From Limimaricola sp. (GTDB lineage Bacteria > Pseudomonadota > Alphaproteobacteria > Rhodobacterales > Rhodobacteraceae), in assembly GCF_016125575.1 (NCBI RefSeq), contig NZ_WGLM01000005.1, forward strand, positions 496,001 through 560,000: 64,000 nucleotides of DNA, written 5' to 3'. The position numbers and the translations under genes were made by a program. Of this stretch, positions 18,038 through 27,546 are shown piece after piece. Each line of letters begins with the position of its first letter. Positions within the stretch are counted from its first letter, which is position 1. The notes below the pieces were generated by a model. It was given only the letters and a program-made list of their open reading frames with translations. It searched no databases and was not told the DNA's origin.

Positions 18038-18877
18038 ATGGACCAGATCACCTCGGAGGCGCTGATCGGCGAGACGGGCGGCGGGGCCGAACGGCAGATC
18101 GCCCGGCTGATCGAGATCATGGCCCGCCTGCGCCATCCCGAAACCGGCTGTCCCTGGGACCTGGAGCAGGATTTCGACACCATCGCGCCCTACACGCTGG
18201 AAGAGGCGCACGAGGTCGCCGACGCGATTGCCCGCAAAGCCTGGGACGAGCTGCCGGGCGAGCTGGGCGACCTGCTGTTCCAGGCAGTCTATCACGCCCG
18301 CATGGCCGAGGAGGCGGGCTTGTTCGATTTCGCCGACGTGGCGCGCACGATTGCCAACAAGATGGTGGCCCGGCATCCGCATGTCTTCGGCGATGAAAGC
18401 CGCGAGAAATCGGCCGAGCAGCAGACGCAGGACTGGGAACGGATCAAGGCCGCCGAACGCGCGGGCCAGGCGCAGCGCCGCACGCTTGATGGCGTGGCGC
18501 TGGCCCTGCCCGCGCTGACCCGCGCGGTCAAGCTGCAGAACCGCGCGGCCCGCGTCGGTTTCGACTGGCCCTCGACCGACGAGGTCGTGGCCAAGGTGGC
18601 CGAAGAGGCGCGCGAGCTGGTCGAGGCACGCGAAAGCCTTGGCCCGGCCGAGATCGAGGAAGAGTTCGGCGACCTGCTTTTCGTCATGGCCAACCTCGCC
18701 CGGCACCTGAAGGTGGACCCGGAAGCGGCCCTGCGCGCGGCCAATGCCAAGTTCACCCGCCGCTTCGCCTATATCGAAGATCAGCTGGCCGCCCGTGGCA
18801 AGGCGCCGTCCGACAGCGACCTGGCCGAGATGGATGCCCTCTGGAACGCGGCCAAGGCCGCCGAGAAAGGCGCCTGA
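18038..18877 (+). CDS. mazG: nucleoside triphosphate pyrophosphohydrolase MazG
   Basis: This 279-residue protein carries two all-alpha MazG domains. The first has GCPWDLEQDFDTIAPYTLEE with the metal-binding glutamates EEAHE and ELGDLLFQ. The second has EEARELVEA and EEEFGDLLFVMANLARH near residues 185-225. MazG hydrolyses non-canonical or excess NTPs to NMP and pyrophosphate, protecting nucleotide pools. The stop overlaps the downstream dehydrogenase ATG by one base (TGATG at 18875-18879). Confidence 0.95.
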   Translation: MDQITSEALIGETGGGAERQIARLIEIMARLRHPETGCPWDLEQDFDTIAPYTLEEAHEVADAIARKAWDELPGELGDLLFQAVYHARMAEEAGLFDFADVARTIANKMVARHPHVFGDESREKSAEQQTQDWERIKAAERAGQAQRRTLDGVALALPALTRAVKLQNRAARVGFDWPSTDEVVAKVAEEARELVEARESLGPAEIEEEFGDLLFVMANLARHLKVDPEAALRAANAKFTRRFAYIEDQLAARGKAPSDSDLAEMDALWNAAKAAEKGA

Positions 18878-19605
18878 TGGACCTGCGCGATGTCAAGGCG
18901 GTGGTGACCGGCGGCGCCTCGGGCCTTGGGGCCGCCACCGCGCGCGCCTTTGCCGAGGCGGGCGCCGATGTCACCGTGCTGGACCGTGACCCCGGTGGCG
19001 CGGTCTTTGCCGAAGGCATTGGGGCCGAGTTCGTGGCGGCCGATGTCACCGACGAGGAACAGGTCTCGGACGCGCTGGACTATGCCGCCGACCGAATGGC
19101 GGGGCTGAACGTGGCGGTCTGCTGCGCGGGCATCGCCACCGCGGAAAAGACGCTGGGCCGCGACGGGCCGCACCGGCTGTCGAGCTTTCGGCGCACGCTG
19201 GACGTGAACCTGACGGGCAGTTTCAACGTGGCGCGGCTGGCCGCGCAACGGATGGAGGATGGCGGCGCGATCGTGCTGACGGCCTCGGTCGCGGCCTTCG
19301 ACGGTCAAAAGGGCCAGGCCGCCTATGCCGCGTCCAAGGCGGGCATCACCGGGCTGGTGCTGCCGATGGCGCGCGACCTTGCCCGGCAGGGCATTCGCGT
19401 GATGGCGATTGCCCCCGGCATCTTCCGCACGCCGATGCTGGAGGGGCTGGGACAGGAGGTGATGGAGGGGCTCGCGCGCGACGTGGTCTTTCCCGCCCGG
19501 CTGGGCGAGCCGGCCGAATTTGCCGCACTCGCCCGGTTCATCGTGGAATGCGATTACCTCAACGGCACGACGATCCGGCTGGACGGCGCGCTGCGGATGC
19601 CGTGA
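18877..19605 (+). CDS. short-chain dehydrogenase, 3-hydroxyacyl-CoA dehydrogenase (HSD17B10)-like
   Basis: This 242-residue SDR has the NAD-binding TGGASGLGAATA (about residues 10-21), the NAG-type motif CCAGIA (about 86) and the catalytic Ser and Tyr-x-x-x-Lys in TASVAAFDGQKGQAAYAASK (about 130-150). The C-terminal block IAPGIFRTPMLEGL is typical of type II 3-hydroxyacyl-CoA dehydrogenases related to HSD17B10. Those oxidise short branched acyl-CoAs and some steroids; the true substrate is uncertain. It is coupled to mazG by a one-base overlap and meets uup head-on, the two stops forming TGATCA. Confidence 0.87.
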   Translation: MDLRDVKAVVTGGASGLGAATARAFAEAGADVTVLDRDPGGAVFAEGIGAEFVAADVTDEEQVSDALDYAADRMAGLNVAVCCAGIATAEKTLGRDGPHRLSSFRRTLDVNLTGSFNVARLAAQRMEDGGAIVLTASVAAFDGQKGQAAYAASKAGITGLVLPMARDLARQGIRVMAIAPGIFRTPMLEGLGQEVMEGLARDVVFPARLGEPAEFAALARFIVECDYLNGTTIRLDGALRMP

Positions 19606-21420
19606 TCAGCCGGCCTTTTCCTCCAGCGTCAGCCATTCCTCTTCGGCCGCTTCCAGCGCCGCCTGCCGTTCAACCAGCGCCTCGGTCGCCTTCTTGAACT
19701 TCGCGGGCTGCGCATTGAAAAGCGACGGATCGGCCAGCACTTCGGTCAGCTTGGCAATCTCCGCCTCCAGCCGGGTAATCACATCCGGCAGGGCTTCCAG
19801 TCGGTGCTTTTCAGTAAAACTCAGGCCCTTGCGCGGGGCAGCCGCAATGGCCGTTTTATCCTGCTTCTGCGATGCCTTGTCAGGCGTCGTTGATGTACTT
19901 GTGGCCGCCCGCTCGCCGCGTTGCGCAAGATAGTCACTCCACCCCCCGGCGTAGATCACCGCGGTGCCGTCGCCCTCCAACGCCACGGTCGTGGTCGCCA
20001 CCCTGTCGATGAAGTCACGGTCGTGGCTGACCAGCAGCACGGTGCCGTCATAGTCGCCAAGGATGTCCTGCAACAGGTCGAGCGTTTCGATGTCGAAGTC
20101 GTTGGTGGGCTCGTCGAGAACCAGCAGGTTGCTTTCGCGCGCCATCAGGCGGGCCAGCAGCAGCCGCGCCTTCTCCCCCCCGGACAGCGCCTTGACTGGC
20201 GCACGGGCCTGCGTTTCGTCGAAAAGAAAGTCCTTGAGATAGCCGATCACGTGGCGCGGCTGGCCGTGCACCATCACCTGATCGGCCTTGCCGCTGACGC
20301 GCATGCCGGGGTCGCCAGTCAGGCTTTCCCACAGGCTCATTTCCGGGTCCAGCTGCGCGCGGGCCTGATCGAACACCGCGACCGACAGGTTGGTGCCCAG
20401 TTTCACATGCCCGGCGTCGGGTTGAACTTCGCCAAGCAACATCTTGATAAGTGTTGTTTTTCCAACGCCGTTCGGCCCAACGAAAGCAACGCGTTCGCCG
20501 CGCTGCACCGTCAGCGAGAAATTCCGGATCAGGTCACGCCCGCCAAGCGTCTTGCTCAGGCCCGTCGCCTCGATCACCCGCTTGCCAGAGCTTGGCCCGG
20601 CCTCCAACGCCAGCGCCGCAGCGCCTTGCCGACGGATCTGCGCGGCGCGGTCCGCCCGCAAGGCCTGCAACGCGCGCACCCGGCCCATGTTGCGCTTGCG
20701 CCGGGCCGAAATGCCCTCGACCGCCCAACGCGCCTCGGCCTTGATCTTGCGGTCCAGCTTGTGGCGCGCGGCGTCTTCTTCTTCCCAAACCTTGTCGCGC
20801 CAAGCCTCGAACCCTTCGAAACCGGTTTCCTGCCGCCGCACGATTCCCCTATCGATCCATAGGGTTGCACGCGTCAGCTCACGCAGAAACGCACGGTCGT
20901 GCGAGATCAGCACGAACCCCGCGCGCGTCGCCTTCAACTCGGCCTCCAGCCATGAGATCGCGTTGATGTCGAGGTGGTTTGTCGGCTCGTCAAGCAGCAT
21001 CAGTTCCGGCGCTTCGGCCATCAGCTTGGCCAGCGCCGCGCGGCGCCGTTCGCCGCCCGACGCGGTGGCGGGGGATGCTGACGGGTCAAACCGCAGGCCC
21101 TCTGCGACTTGCGCCACGCGGTAATCTTCGCCGGGCGCAAGACCGCTGGCCGCATAATCGCCCAACGTGGCGAAACCCGTCATCGTCGGGTCCTGCTCCA
21201 TGTAGCCCACGCGCGTGCCGGGGGCGAGGGTGCGGCTGCCTGTGTCAGGCGCAACAAGCCCGGCCATCACCTTCATCAGCGTGGATTTTCCGCTGCCGTT
21301 GCGCCCGACCAACGCCACCCGGTCGCCCGGCTGCACGACAAGGTCGAGCCCTTCGAAAAGCGCATCGCCCCCGAAACCGAGGCCGATGCCGGAAAGTTGC
21401 AGAAGGGGTGCGCGTGCCAT
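19606..21420 (-). CDS. uup: ABC-F family ATPase (Uup-like)
   Basis: This 604-residue soluble protein has two ABC ATPase domains and no membrane part. Walker A motifs are GRNGSGKST (about residues 39-47) and GPNGVGKTT (about 325). Signature/Walker B pairs are SGGERRRAALAKL...LLDEPTNHLD and LSGGEKARLLLARL...VLDEPTNDFD. The C-terminal 75 residues form a coiled coil typical of Uup, which distinguishes it from EttA or YbiT. ABC-F proteins act on ribosomes, and Uup is linked to replication and precise excision phenotypes. Its stop directly abuts that of the SDR gene, with no intergenic base. Confidence 0.93.
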   Translation of the reverse strand: MARAPLLQLSGIGLGFGGDALFEGLDLVVQPGDRVALVGRNGSGKSTLMKVMAGLVAPDTGSRTLAPGTRVGYMEQDPTMTGFATLGDYAASGLAPGEDYRVAQVAEGLRFDPSASPATASGGERRRAALAKLMAEAPELMLLDEPTNHLDINAISWLEAELKATRAGFVLISHDRAFLRELTRATLWIDRGIVRRQETGFEGFEAWRDKVWEEEDAARHKLDRKIKAEARWAVEGISARRKRNMGRVRALQALRADRAAQIRRQGAAALALEAGPSSGKRVIEATGLSKTLGGRDLIRNFSLTVQRGERVAFVGPNGVGKTTLIKMLLGEVQPDAGHVKLGTNLSVAVFDQARAQLDPEMSLWESLTGDPGMRVSGKADQVMVHGQPRHVIGYLKDFLFDETQARAPVKALSGGEKARLLLARLMARESNLLVLDEPTNDFDIETLDLLQDILGDYDGTVLLVSHDRDFIDRVATTTVALEGDGTAVIYAGGWSDYLAQRGERAATSTSTTPDKASQKQDKTAIAAAPRKGLSFTEKHRLEALPDVITRLEAEIAKLTEVLADPSLFNAQPAKFKKATEALVERQAALEAAEEEWLTLEEKAG

Positions 21421-21475
21421 GCCCGCCAGCTATTGCGGCGCGGGCAAAGGATCAAGCCCCGGTAATCAGCCGGCC

Positions 21476-22231
21476 TCAGCCCGCCACCATGCGCAGCGCC
21501 CGTGCCCGTGCTGGCGGGATCGCCCCGATCTCCAGCCCGGTAAAGACATGCAAGGTATCAAGGTCGGTATCGACCACGGCGTGATCGCTCACCCATCCGC
21601 CCATCGTCAGGTAGGTCTTCAACAGCGGCGGCATTCGCAGCAGCGCGGCGCGCCGGTCGGGATCGGTGCGCAACCGCTCGGCAAAGCGGATCACCTGCGG
21701 CGCCTTGATCCGGGGTAACCAGCGGCGGGGCGCGATGTGGCGCGCGGCGAGCATGTCGAACGCATCGAGATAAGCCGCCGCTTCGGTCCCGCGAAAGCTG
21801 GAGCAGCCGAAGAGAAGCTCGACCTTGTGGTCATCCACGTAGCGCGTCATCGCCCCCCATGCCACGCGCAGCACGTCGGCATCCCGGGCATCGGGATGAA
21901 TGCAGAAGCGCCCCATCTCGACCATCGGCCCCGCGAAATCGGCCAGCGCACTCAGCTCGTAATACTGCGCCGAGTAGGAATGGCCAATCTCGGCCCCGTC
22001 GGTCAGAGGCAGAAGGCGGAAACAGCAGACCAGCTGCGCCGTGCGCCGATCCTCGACCAGCACGTGATGGCAGCGGGCATCGAAGGCATCCGCGTCCAGC
22101 CGGCCGGGCCGGGCCGGACGTCCCGCCTGTTCAAAGAAACACAGGTGACGCAGACGCTGCGCGGCCGCCACATCGGCGGGACTGGCGGCGAAGCGGGCGA
22201 CGTAGCGCCCCTTGGCGAGCGGCGAGGTCAT
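21476..22231 (-). CDS. olsB: L-ornithine N-acyltransferase (ornithine lipid synthesis, OlsB)
   Basis: This 251-residue GNAT-fold acyltransferase resembles OlsB, which transfers a 3-hydroxyacyl chain from acyl-ACP to ornithine to make lyso-ornithine lipid. Supporting blocks are YVARFAASPADVAAAQRLRH, GRLDADAFDARCHHVLVED, YYELSALADF...VEMGRFCIHP and LLKTYLTMGGWVSDHAVVD. OlsA, the second acyltransferase, is not in the window. I chose the ATG at 22231, with AAGGTG about 8 nt upstream. The longer frame to 22318 would run through the divergent msrB start. Confidence 0.88.
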   Translation of the reverse strand: MTSPLAKGRYVARFAASPADVAAAQRLRHLCFFEQAGRPARPGRLDADAFDARCHHVLVEDRRTAQLVCCFRLLPLTDGAEIGHSYSAQYYELSALADFAGPMVEMGRFCIHPDARDADVLRVAWGAMTRYVDDHKVELLFGCSSFRGTEAAAYLDAFDMLAARHIAPRRWLPRIKAPQVIRFAERLRTDPDRRAALLRMPPLLKTYLTMGGWVSDHAVVDTDLDTLHVFTGLEIGAIPPARARALRMVAG

Positions 22232-22301
22232 GTCAGGCACCTTGGCGAAACCGGCTCCGCGGCCTAGGTAAGAGGCGAATGTGACAGAGGATACATGAGC
22301 G

Positions 22302-22694
22302 ATGGAAAAAGTCACCAAATCCGACGCCGAATGGCGCGCGCAACTCTCCGACCTTGCCTATCGCGTTACCCGCAAGCATGCGACCGAACGCGCGGGCACG
22401 CATGACAATTTTCCCAAGGCGCCGGGCATGTTCACCTGCGTCTGCTGCGGGGCACCGCTTTTTTCGCAGGATGACAAGTTTGAAAGTGGCACCGGCTGGC
22501 CCAGCTTCACGCGGCCCGCCGATCCCGCCGCCGTAGGAGAGAAAGAGGACCGCAGCCTCTTCATGCGCAGGACCGAGGTGCACTGCGCCCGCTGCGACGG
22601 GCATCTGGGCCACGTTTTTCCGGACGGCCCCGCGCCCACCGGGCTGCGTTATTGCATCAACGGGGTGGCGCTGGACTTTGCCGCCAAGGAGTGA
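22302..22694 (+). CDS. msrB: peptide-methionine (R)-S-oxide reductase
   Basis: This 130-residue MsrB repairs methionine-R-sulfoxide in oxidised proteins. The structural zinc cysteines appear as CVCC (about residues 45-48) and CARC (about 93-96), and the catalytic cysteine as RYCIN near residue 117. Glycine/tryptophan blocks SGTGWPSF and [11 protein letters not shown] are intact. It is cytosolic, since no signal peptide is present. It diverges from olsB across about 70 nt and converges with bamE. A second ATG 7 nt upstream (22295) is out of frame. Confidence 0.96.
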   Translation: MEKVTKSDAEWRAQLSDLAYRVTRKHATERAGTHDNFPKAPGMFTCVCCGAPLFSQDDKFESGTGWPSFTRPADPAAVGEKEDRSLFMRRTEVHCARCDGHLGHVFPDGPAPTGLRYCINGVALDFAAKE

Positions 22695-22734
22695 GCGAAG
22701 CCGGGACCGGAGCGCGCGCGCCGGTCCCGCGCCC

Positions 22735-23223
22735 TCAGCCGCCCGGCGGCGCGCTGGTGCCGATCAGGTCGCCCGCATTGAAACGGCCGATATTGCCCAG
22801 AAGCTGGCGCAGGAAGGTGGTATCGCGGACATTGTCCTCGGTCACGCGCTGCGACAGGGTGATGACCTTGCCATCGGCAAGGCTGTAGCGGGCGATGTTA
22901 CTGACCTTGCCGTTGTTACCAAAGTCGATCGCCACCACCTCGCGGCTGGTTTCGCGCGGCGGAAAGGGCCCGATCGTGGCGAAATGCGAGGCGATGTAAT
23001 AGAAAGAGCTGTTGGCATCGACGCCATCCGTCGTGGGCGAGCCCAGTGCGGTCGTCACGCTGTCGCGGGTATCTACGCCCACGCGAATGCCGGCAAGCGC
23101 CTCGTCGCTGGGAACATAGCCGTGGTTGCGGGTGATGGGCGTGCAGGCCACCATCAGGGTCAAGCCCGCCAGAAGCGCCAGACGACGCATTGCGGCCCTT
23201 ACAGTGCCGTTCGTCCCGCTCAT
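22735..23223 (-). CDS. bamE: outer membrane assembly lipoprotein BamE (SmpA/OmlA)
   Basis: This protein of about 162 residues has a lipoprotein signal ending in LMVAC and a small SmpA/OmlA domain (residues about 35-130: ALAGIRVGVDTRDSV, LGSPTTDG, SREVVAIDFGNNGKVSNIARYSLADG). BamE is an accessory lipoprotein of the BAM complex that inserts beta-barrels, consistent with lptD and surA elsewhere in the window. I set the start at 23223 because AAGGGGG lies about 6 nt upstream. An ATG at 23190 gives a more compact signal peptide but has a weaker ribosome site. It diverges from yceD. Confidence 0.88.
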   Translation of the reverse strand: MSGTNGTVRAAMRRLALLAGLTLMVACTPITRNHGYVPSDEALAGIRVGVDTRDSVTTALGSPTTDGVDANSSFYYIASHFATIGPFPPRETSREVVAIDFGNNGKVSNIARYSLADGKVITLSQRVTEDNVRDTTFLRQLLGNIGRFNAGDLIGTSAPPGG

Positions 23224-23305
23224 CGCTGCCCCCTTGCCAGAACCGGCCCTGCCTCGTATCCGGCTTACATCAAGCACGCCCCCTTGTTCAAGAAAGGAAG
23301 CGTCC

Positions 23306-23860
23306 ATGCCTGAGTTGCCGCAAGAAATCGTCCGCCTGTCCGACCTTCAGGGCCGCACAGCGCGCCCCTTCACGTTGGTCCCAGATGCCGCAGGCCGTGC
23401 CGCGGTGGCTAATGCTTTGGGTATCATTGCTTTGCGAAAGTTGCGCTTTGAGGGCGAATTACTTCCCGAGGGCCGACGCGACTGGCGGCTGGTGGCCGAC
23501 CTTGGCGCGACCGTGGTGCAGGAATGCGGCGTGACGCTGGCCCCGGTCACCACCCGCATCGATGAAAACATCCTCCGCCGCTACTTGGCGGGGGCCGAAT
23601 CCGTGACGCTGGAGGCCGGCGCCGAAATCGAGATGCCCGACGATGATACGGTCGAGCCCTTGCCCGGCACGCTGGACCTTGGCGCGGTGATGATCGAGGC
23701 GCTGGCGCTGGCGCTGCCCCCCTTCCCCCGCGCGCCGGACGCCGAACTGGGCACGCTCAGCGCCACGCCGCCGGGCGCTGCCCCCCTTGACGACGCGGCG
23801 GAAAAGCCCTTCGCGGGCCTTGCTGCACTACGCAACAAGCTTGACAAAGAGGGCGATTAG
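23306..23860 (+). CDS. yceD: YceD family protein (DUF177), 23S rRNA accumulation
   Basis: This 184-residue protein is a YceD/DUF177 member, almost always encoded just upstream of rpmF as here. In plants and bacteria it is needed for 23S rRNA accumulation and, through linkage, lipid synthesis gene expression. Recognisable parts are the mid region VVQECGVTLAPVTTRIDENILRRYL, with the conserved Cys, and the C-terminal PFAGLAALRNKL. The ATG at 23306 has AGGAAG about 5 nt upstream. About 200 nt separate it from rpmF, which contains a palindrome and may have its own promoter. Confidence 0.9.
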   Translation: MPELPQEIVRLSDLQGRTARPFTLVPDAAGRAAVANALGIIALRKLRFEGELLPEGRRDWRLVADLGATVVQECGVTLAPVTTRIDENILRRYLAGAESVTLEAGAEIEMPDDDTVEPLPGTLDLGAVMIEALALALPPFPRAPDAELGTLSATPPGAAPLDDAAEKPFAGLAALRNKLDKEGD

Positions 23861-23977
23861 GCCCCGGTCTGCGGTTGCGCGGGTGCGCCTGATCGTGCAG
23901 GCAGGAAAGGGGTTGCGCCGCGCCGCAATCGCAGTATGTTCGCCGCCTCTCCGGATCGCGGCTCGACAGGGCCCGGC

Positions 23978-23993
23978 CGGTCATGTATGACCG
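23978..23993. promoter_or_regulatory. 16-bp palindrome between yceD and rpmF
   Basis: CGGTCAT-GT-ATGACCG is a perfect inverted repeat with 7-bp arms and a 2-nt centre, 65 nt before the rpmF start. The tiny loop and absence of a T-run make a terminator unlikely, so an operator for a dimeric regulator is the better guess. No regulator is identified. Confidence 0.45.
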
Positions 23994-24058
23994 CGCCGAA
24001 CCCCGATCAGGATCATGAAATCCGGGCGACATGCCCCCGAAATGCAAAAGGTTGCGAC

Positions 24059-24265
24059 ATGGCCGTCCAACAGAACAAAGTCTCCAAGTCCCGCCGCAAC
24101 ATGCGCCGCGCGCATGACGCGCTTGTGGCTGCGAATCCCAACGAATGCCCGTCCTGCGGCGAGTTGAAGCGCCCGCATCACGTCTGCCCGTCCTGCGGCC
24201 AGTATGACGGCCGCGAGATCGTGGCGATGGCGGCTGAGGTCGATCTGGACGAAGACGCGGCGTAA
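24059..24265 (+). CDS. rpmF: 50S ribosomal protein L32
   Basis: This 68-residue protein opens [20 protein letters not shown], the L32 signature. It contains two zinc-ribbon CxxC pairs, [18 protein letters not shown], so this is the zinc-binding form. AAAAGG sits 7 nt before the ATG at 24059. It is followed 21 nt later by plsX, the usual rpmF-plsX-fabH linkage of ribosome and phospholipid genes. Confidence 0.97.
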   Translation: MAVQQNKVSKSRRNMRRAHDALVAANPNECPSCGELKRPHHVCPSCGQYDGREIVAMAAEVDLDEDAA

Positions 24266-24286
24266 GCCGGTCAAGGCGGCCAAGGC

Positions 24287-25420
24287 ATGCCCAGGACCTT
24301 TCCCGATTCGGCACCGGCCGTGAGCGCGGACAAGGGCATCGTTCTTTCCGTTGACGCGATGGGTGGTGACAAGGGGCCTGCGGCGGTTGTCGCGGGCCTT
24401 GCGCGTTTTCTGCGCGACGAACCCGCCGCGCGGGCGATCCTGCATGGGCGCGAATCCGAACTGACTCCGCTGGTGACCAAGCGTGGCATTGCCGGACAGG
24501 TCACCATCCGCGACTGCCCCGACGTGGTGCAGATGAAGGACAAGCCCAGCGTCGCGCTGCGCCATGGCAAGACCACGTCGATGTGGTCGGCCATTTCGGC
24601 CGTGCGCGAAGGCGACGCGGCAGTTTGCATCAGCTGCGGCAATACCGGCGCACTGATGGCGATGTCGATGCTGCTCTTGCGCAAGGCCGAGGGCGTGAAC
24701 CGCCCCGCCATCGCCTGCCTCTGGCCGTCGCGCAACCCGTCCGGGTTCAACGTGATGCTCGATTGCGGGGCCGACATTCGCGCCGATCAGGACGACCTGC
24801 TGACCTACGCGCTTATGGGCGCCTCCTATGCCCGCAACGGGCTGGGCATCAAGCATCCGCGCGTCGGTCTGCTTAATGTCGGCGTGGAAGAGCATAAAGG
24901 CCGGGCCGAGCTGAAGGTCGCCCATGACCTGATCGCGCGCGCCGCCCCGCGTGGCGATTATGACTATGTCGGCTTCGTCGAAGGTGGCGATCTGCCCAGT
25001 TCGCGGGTCGACGTGATCGTGACCGACGGCTTTACCGGCAATGTGGCCCTGAAAACCGGCGAAGGCACTGCCACGTTGATTTCGGAACTGCTGCGCGCCG
25101 CCTTCATGAAGACGATCCTGTCGCGCTTTGCCGCACTTCTCTCCTACAGCTCGATGCGCCGCCTGCGCAAACGCATCGACCCGCGCCGGGTGAATGGCGG
25201 TGTGTTTCTGGGCCTGAACCGGATCGTGGTCAAAAGCCACGGTTCGGCCGATGCCACCGGCATGGCCGCAGCGGTGCAACTGGCCTACCGGTTGGCGCAA
25301 TCGGGCTTTTCCGACAAGCTGGCGGCCCGCGTCGCCTCGGCTGTGGCCCTCGCGCAGGAGGCGCATCACGACGACGCGCCGCAAGATCCTTCACCGCTGA
25401 CCGGCAAGACGGCAACATGA
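24287..25420 (+). CDS. plsX: phosphate acyltransferase PlsX
   Basis: This 377-residue soluble enzyme makes acyl-phosphate from acyl-ACP, feeding PlsY in phospholipid synthesis. The signature VLSVDAMGGDKGPAAVV lies near residues 16-32. Further family blocks are CISCGNTGALMAMSM, NVGVEEHKGR and VIVTDGFTGNVALKT. The first 14 residues (PRTFPDSAPAVSAD) are longer than the conserved start, so initiation a little further in is possible. It overlaps fabH by 4 nt (ATGA at 25417-25420). Confidence 0.96.
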   Translation: MPRTFPDSAPAVSADKGIVLSVDAMGGDKGPAAVVAGLARFLRDEPAARAILHGRESELTPLVTKRGIAGQVTIRDCPDVVQMKDKPSVALRHGKTTSMWSAISAVREGDAAVCISCGNTGALMAMSMLLLRKAEGVNRPAIACLWPSRNPSGFNVMLDCGADIRADQDDLLTYALMGASYARNGLGIKHPRVGLLNVGVEEHKGRAELKVAHDLIARAAPRGDYDYVGFVEGGDLPSSRVDVIVTDGFTGNVALKTGEGTATLISELLRAAFMKTILSRFAALLSYSSMRRLRKRIDPRRVNGGVFLGLNRIVVKSHGSADATGMAAAVQLAYRLAQSGFSDKLAARVASAVALAQEAHHDDAPQDPSPLTGKTAT

Positions 25421-26388
25421 CGACACGCGCCGTCATCATGGGGGTCGGGCACTACCTGCCCGAACGTGTCGTGCCGAACGTCGAGTTCGAAAAGACACTC
25501 GACACAACGAATGAGTGGATCGTCTCGCGCTCGGGGATCGAGCGGCGGCATTTCGCGGCCGAGGGGCAGACCACGTCGGATCTTGCCACCCGTGCCGCCC
25601 GCGCGGCTCTGGAAAGCGCCGGCATGACCGGCGCCGATCTGGATGCGATCATCCTTGCCACCTCGACGGCCGACTTCACCTTTCCCTCTGCCGCGACGAT
25701 GGTTCAGAACAATCTGGGCATGAAAACAGGCTTTGCCTTTGACGTGCAGGCGGTTTGTGCGGGCTTCGTCTATGCGCTGGCCAATGCAAATGCGCTGATC
25801 GTCTCGGGTCAGGCCCGGCGTGTGCTGGTGATCGGCGCCGAAACCTTTAGCCGGATCATGGACTGGACCGACCGGTCAACCTGCGTTCTGTTCGGCGACG
25901 GCGCAGGCGCCGTGGTGCTTGAGGCGCAGGAGGGCGACGGCAGTTCCGATGATCGGGGTATCCTGTCTACTGACCTGCATTCCGATGGACGCTATCGCGA
26001 CCTGCTTTACGTTGATGGCGGGGTATCGACGCAGACCACCGGACGGCTTCGGATGGAAGGGCGCGAAGTGTTCCGCCATGCCGTCGAAAAGCTGGCCGAA
26101 ACCGCCCATGCCGCGCTCGACAAGGTCGGGCTGACGGCACAGGACGTCGATTGGGTCGTGCCGCATCAGGCCAATATCCGCATCATCCAGTCCACCGCGA
26201 AGAAACTGGGTGTGCCGATGAGCCACGTGGTGGTGACGGTGCAGGATCACGGCAATACTTCGGCCGCCTCGATTCCGCTGGCCCTCTCGGTGGGTGTGCA
26301 GAATGGCCAGATCAAGCGCGGCGACCTGATCGTGACCGAGGCGATCGGAGGGGGCCTTGCCTGGGGATCGGTCGTCCTGCGCTGGTAG
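25417..26388 (+). CDS. fabH: 3-oxoacyl-ACP synthase III
   Basis: This 323-residue ketoacyl-ACP synthase III condenses acetyl-CoA with malonyl-ACP to start fatty acid synthesis. The catalytic triad is visible: Cys in [12 protein letters not shown] (about residue 113), His in PHQANIRII (about 249) and Asn in DHGNTSAAS (about 279). It is translationally coupled to plsX. The gap of 95 nt to ihfA may hold a separate ihfA promoter. Confidence 0.97.
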   Translation: MTTRAVIMGVGHYLPERVVPNVEFEKTLDTTNEWIVSRSGIERRHFAAEGQTTSDLATRAARAALESAGMTGADLDAIILATSTADFTFPSAATMVQNNLGMKTGFAFDVQAVCAGFVYALANANALIVSGQARRVLVIGAETFSRIMDWTDRSTCVLFGDGAGAVVLEAQEGDGSSDDRGILSTDLHSDGRYRDLLYVDGGVSTQTTGRLRMEGREVFRHAVEKLAETAHAALDKVGLTAQDVDWVVPHQANIRIIQSTAKKLGVPMSHVVVTVQDHGNTSAASIPLALSVGVQNGQIKRGDLIVTEAIGGGLAWGSVVLRW

Positions 26389-26483
26389 GTGGGAAAAGCC
26401 GCATCAAGGACGCGGTGCAAGTCGCTGTCATTGACTCTGAAATTCGGACCAGCGTAGATTTCCATGAAACAGGGGGGCTGAGG

Positions 26484-26786
26484 ATGTCGGACAAGACGTT
26501 GACCCGGATGGACCTTGCGGAGGCGATCCATACCGAGGTGGGACTGTCACGCAACGACATTGCGGAACTCGTGGAATCGGTGCTGCGGCATATCTCGGAC
26601 GCGCTGGTGCGTGGCGAGACGGTGAAGATCTCCAGCTTCGGGACCTTCTCGGTGCGCGCGAAGGCCGCGCGCGTGGGCCGCAATCCCAAGACCGGGCAAG
26701 AGGTGCCGATCCATCCGCGCCGGGTGCTGACCTTCCGCCCGTCGCACCTGATGAAGGATCGCGTCGCGGCGGGCAATCGGGGCTAG
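26484..26786 (+). CDS. ihfA: integration host factor subunit alpha
   Basis: This 100-residue HU/IHF-family DNA-bending protein contains [27 protein letters not shown], the conserved beta-arm region that intercalates its proline in the minor groove. It pairs with IHF-beta, encoded elsewhere, in recombination, replication and promoter architecture. The ATG at 26484 follows GGGGGGCTGAGG. The gene is 5 nt upstream of merR, an arrangement conserved in Rhodobacterales. Confidence 0.95.
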   Translation: MSDKTLTRMDLAEAIHTEVGLSRNDIAELVESVLRHISDALVRGETVKISSFGTFSVRAKAARVGRNPKTGQEVPIHPRRVLTFRPSHLMKDRVAAGNRG

Positions 26787-26791
26787 GCCCC

Positions 26792-27478
26792 ATGGCAAGC
26801 CCGCCAAAATCGCCCGACGCCTTTCGCACGATCAGCGAAGTCGCCGACTGGTTGGACACGCCGGCGCATGTGCTGCGTTTCTGGGAAAGCAAGTTCAGCC
26901 AGATCAAACCGGTCAAGCGGGCCGGCGGACGGCGGTACTACCGCCCCGAGGACATGGCCCTGCTGGGCGGGATCAAGACCCTGCTGCATGACGAGGGCAT
27001 GACCATCAAAGGCGTCCAGAAACTGTTGCGCGAACAGGGCGTGCGCAGTGTCGCCGCCCGTGGCCCTGATCCGTTGGCCGATGCCGCTGCACAAGCACAG
27101 AACGACGCCACGATAGAGGCCACGCCGCTGGCAGCCGAACCCGACGTGGCAGAGCCGCAGGCCTATACCAGTGTCGCCCTGCCCGAGCCCGAACCGGAAA
27201 GCGCCTCTCCGATCCCGTTTCCGCGGTCTGCACGGATCGTTGCGGCACCGCGCCGTCTCGAAGCCGAGGGTCAACCGGGCCGCACCCATGCCGGCGCGAT
27301 GCGTGCCGCGCTGGCCGCGATTCCCGCCGACAAGGCCGAGGATGAATATGCCCAGCACGGCCGTAACCAGCTGCTGTTCCGGGCCGACCCGGTTTGGATG
27401 CGCCACCGCGCTGACCGGATTGCGCCGCTGGCCGAACGTTTGCGCGCGGTGCGTGCCCGGATGCCTGCGCGCGGATGA
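26792..27478 (+). CDS. MerR family transcriptional regulator
   Basis: This 228-residue protein has an N-terminal MerR winged helix ([25 protein letters not shown] and [16 protein letters not shown], about residues 12-60). A short dimerisation helix follows ([15 protein letters not shown]). The C-terminal half is Ala/Pro-rich, with no metal-binding cysteines, so it is not a classical metal sensor. The effector is unknown. It is directly downstream of ihfA and upstream of tRNA-Pro. Confidence 0.9.
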   Translation: MASPPKSPDAFRTISEVADWLDTPAHVLRFWESKFSQIKPVKRAGGRRYYRPEDMALLGGIKTLLHDEGMTIKGVQKLLREQGVRSVAARGPDPLADAAAQAQNDATIEATPLAAEPDVAEPQAYTSVALPEPEPESASPIPFPRSARIVAAPRRLEAEGQPGRTHAGAMRAALAAIPADKAEDEYAQHGRNQLLFRADPVWMRHRADRIAPLAERLRAVRARMPARG

Positions 27479-27546
27479 AGCCGCCCTTCGAAAAGGCGCG
27501 ATTGCTTCTTGCCCCCGCAGCCAAAACCGGTATGAAGACCGCCAGT

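Noticed and set aside
23981-25384. 467-residue open frame opposite plsX
   Set aside because: It overlaps rpmF and plsX entirely on the other strand and looks like GC-driven noise.
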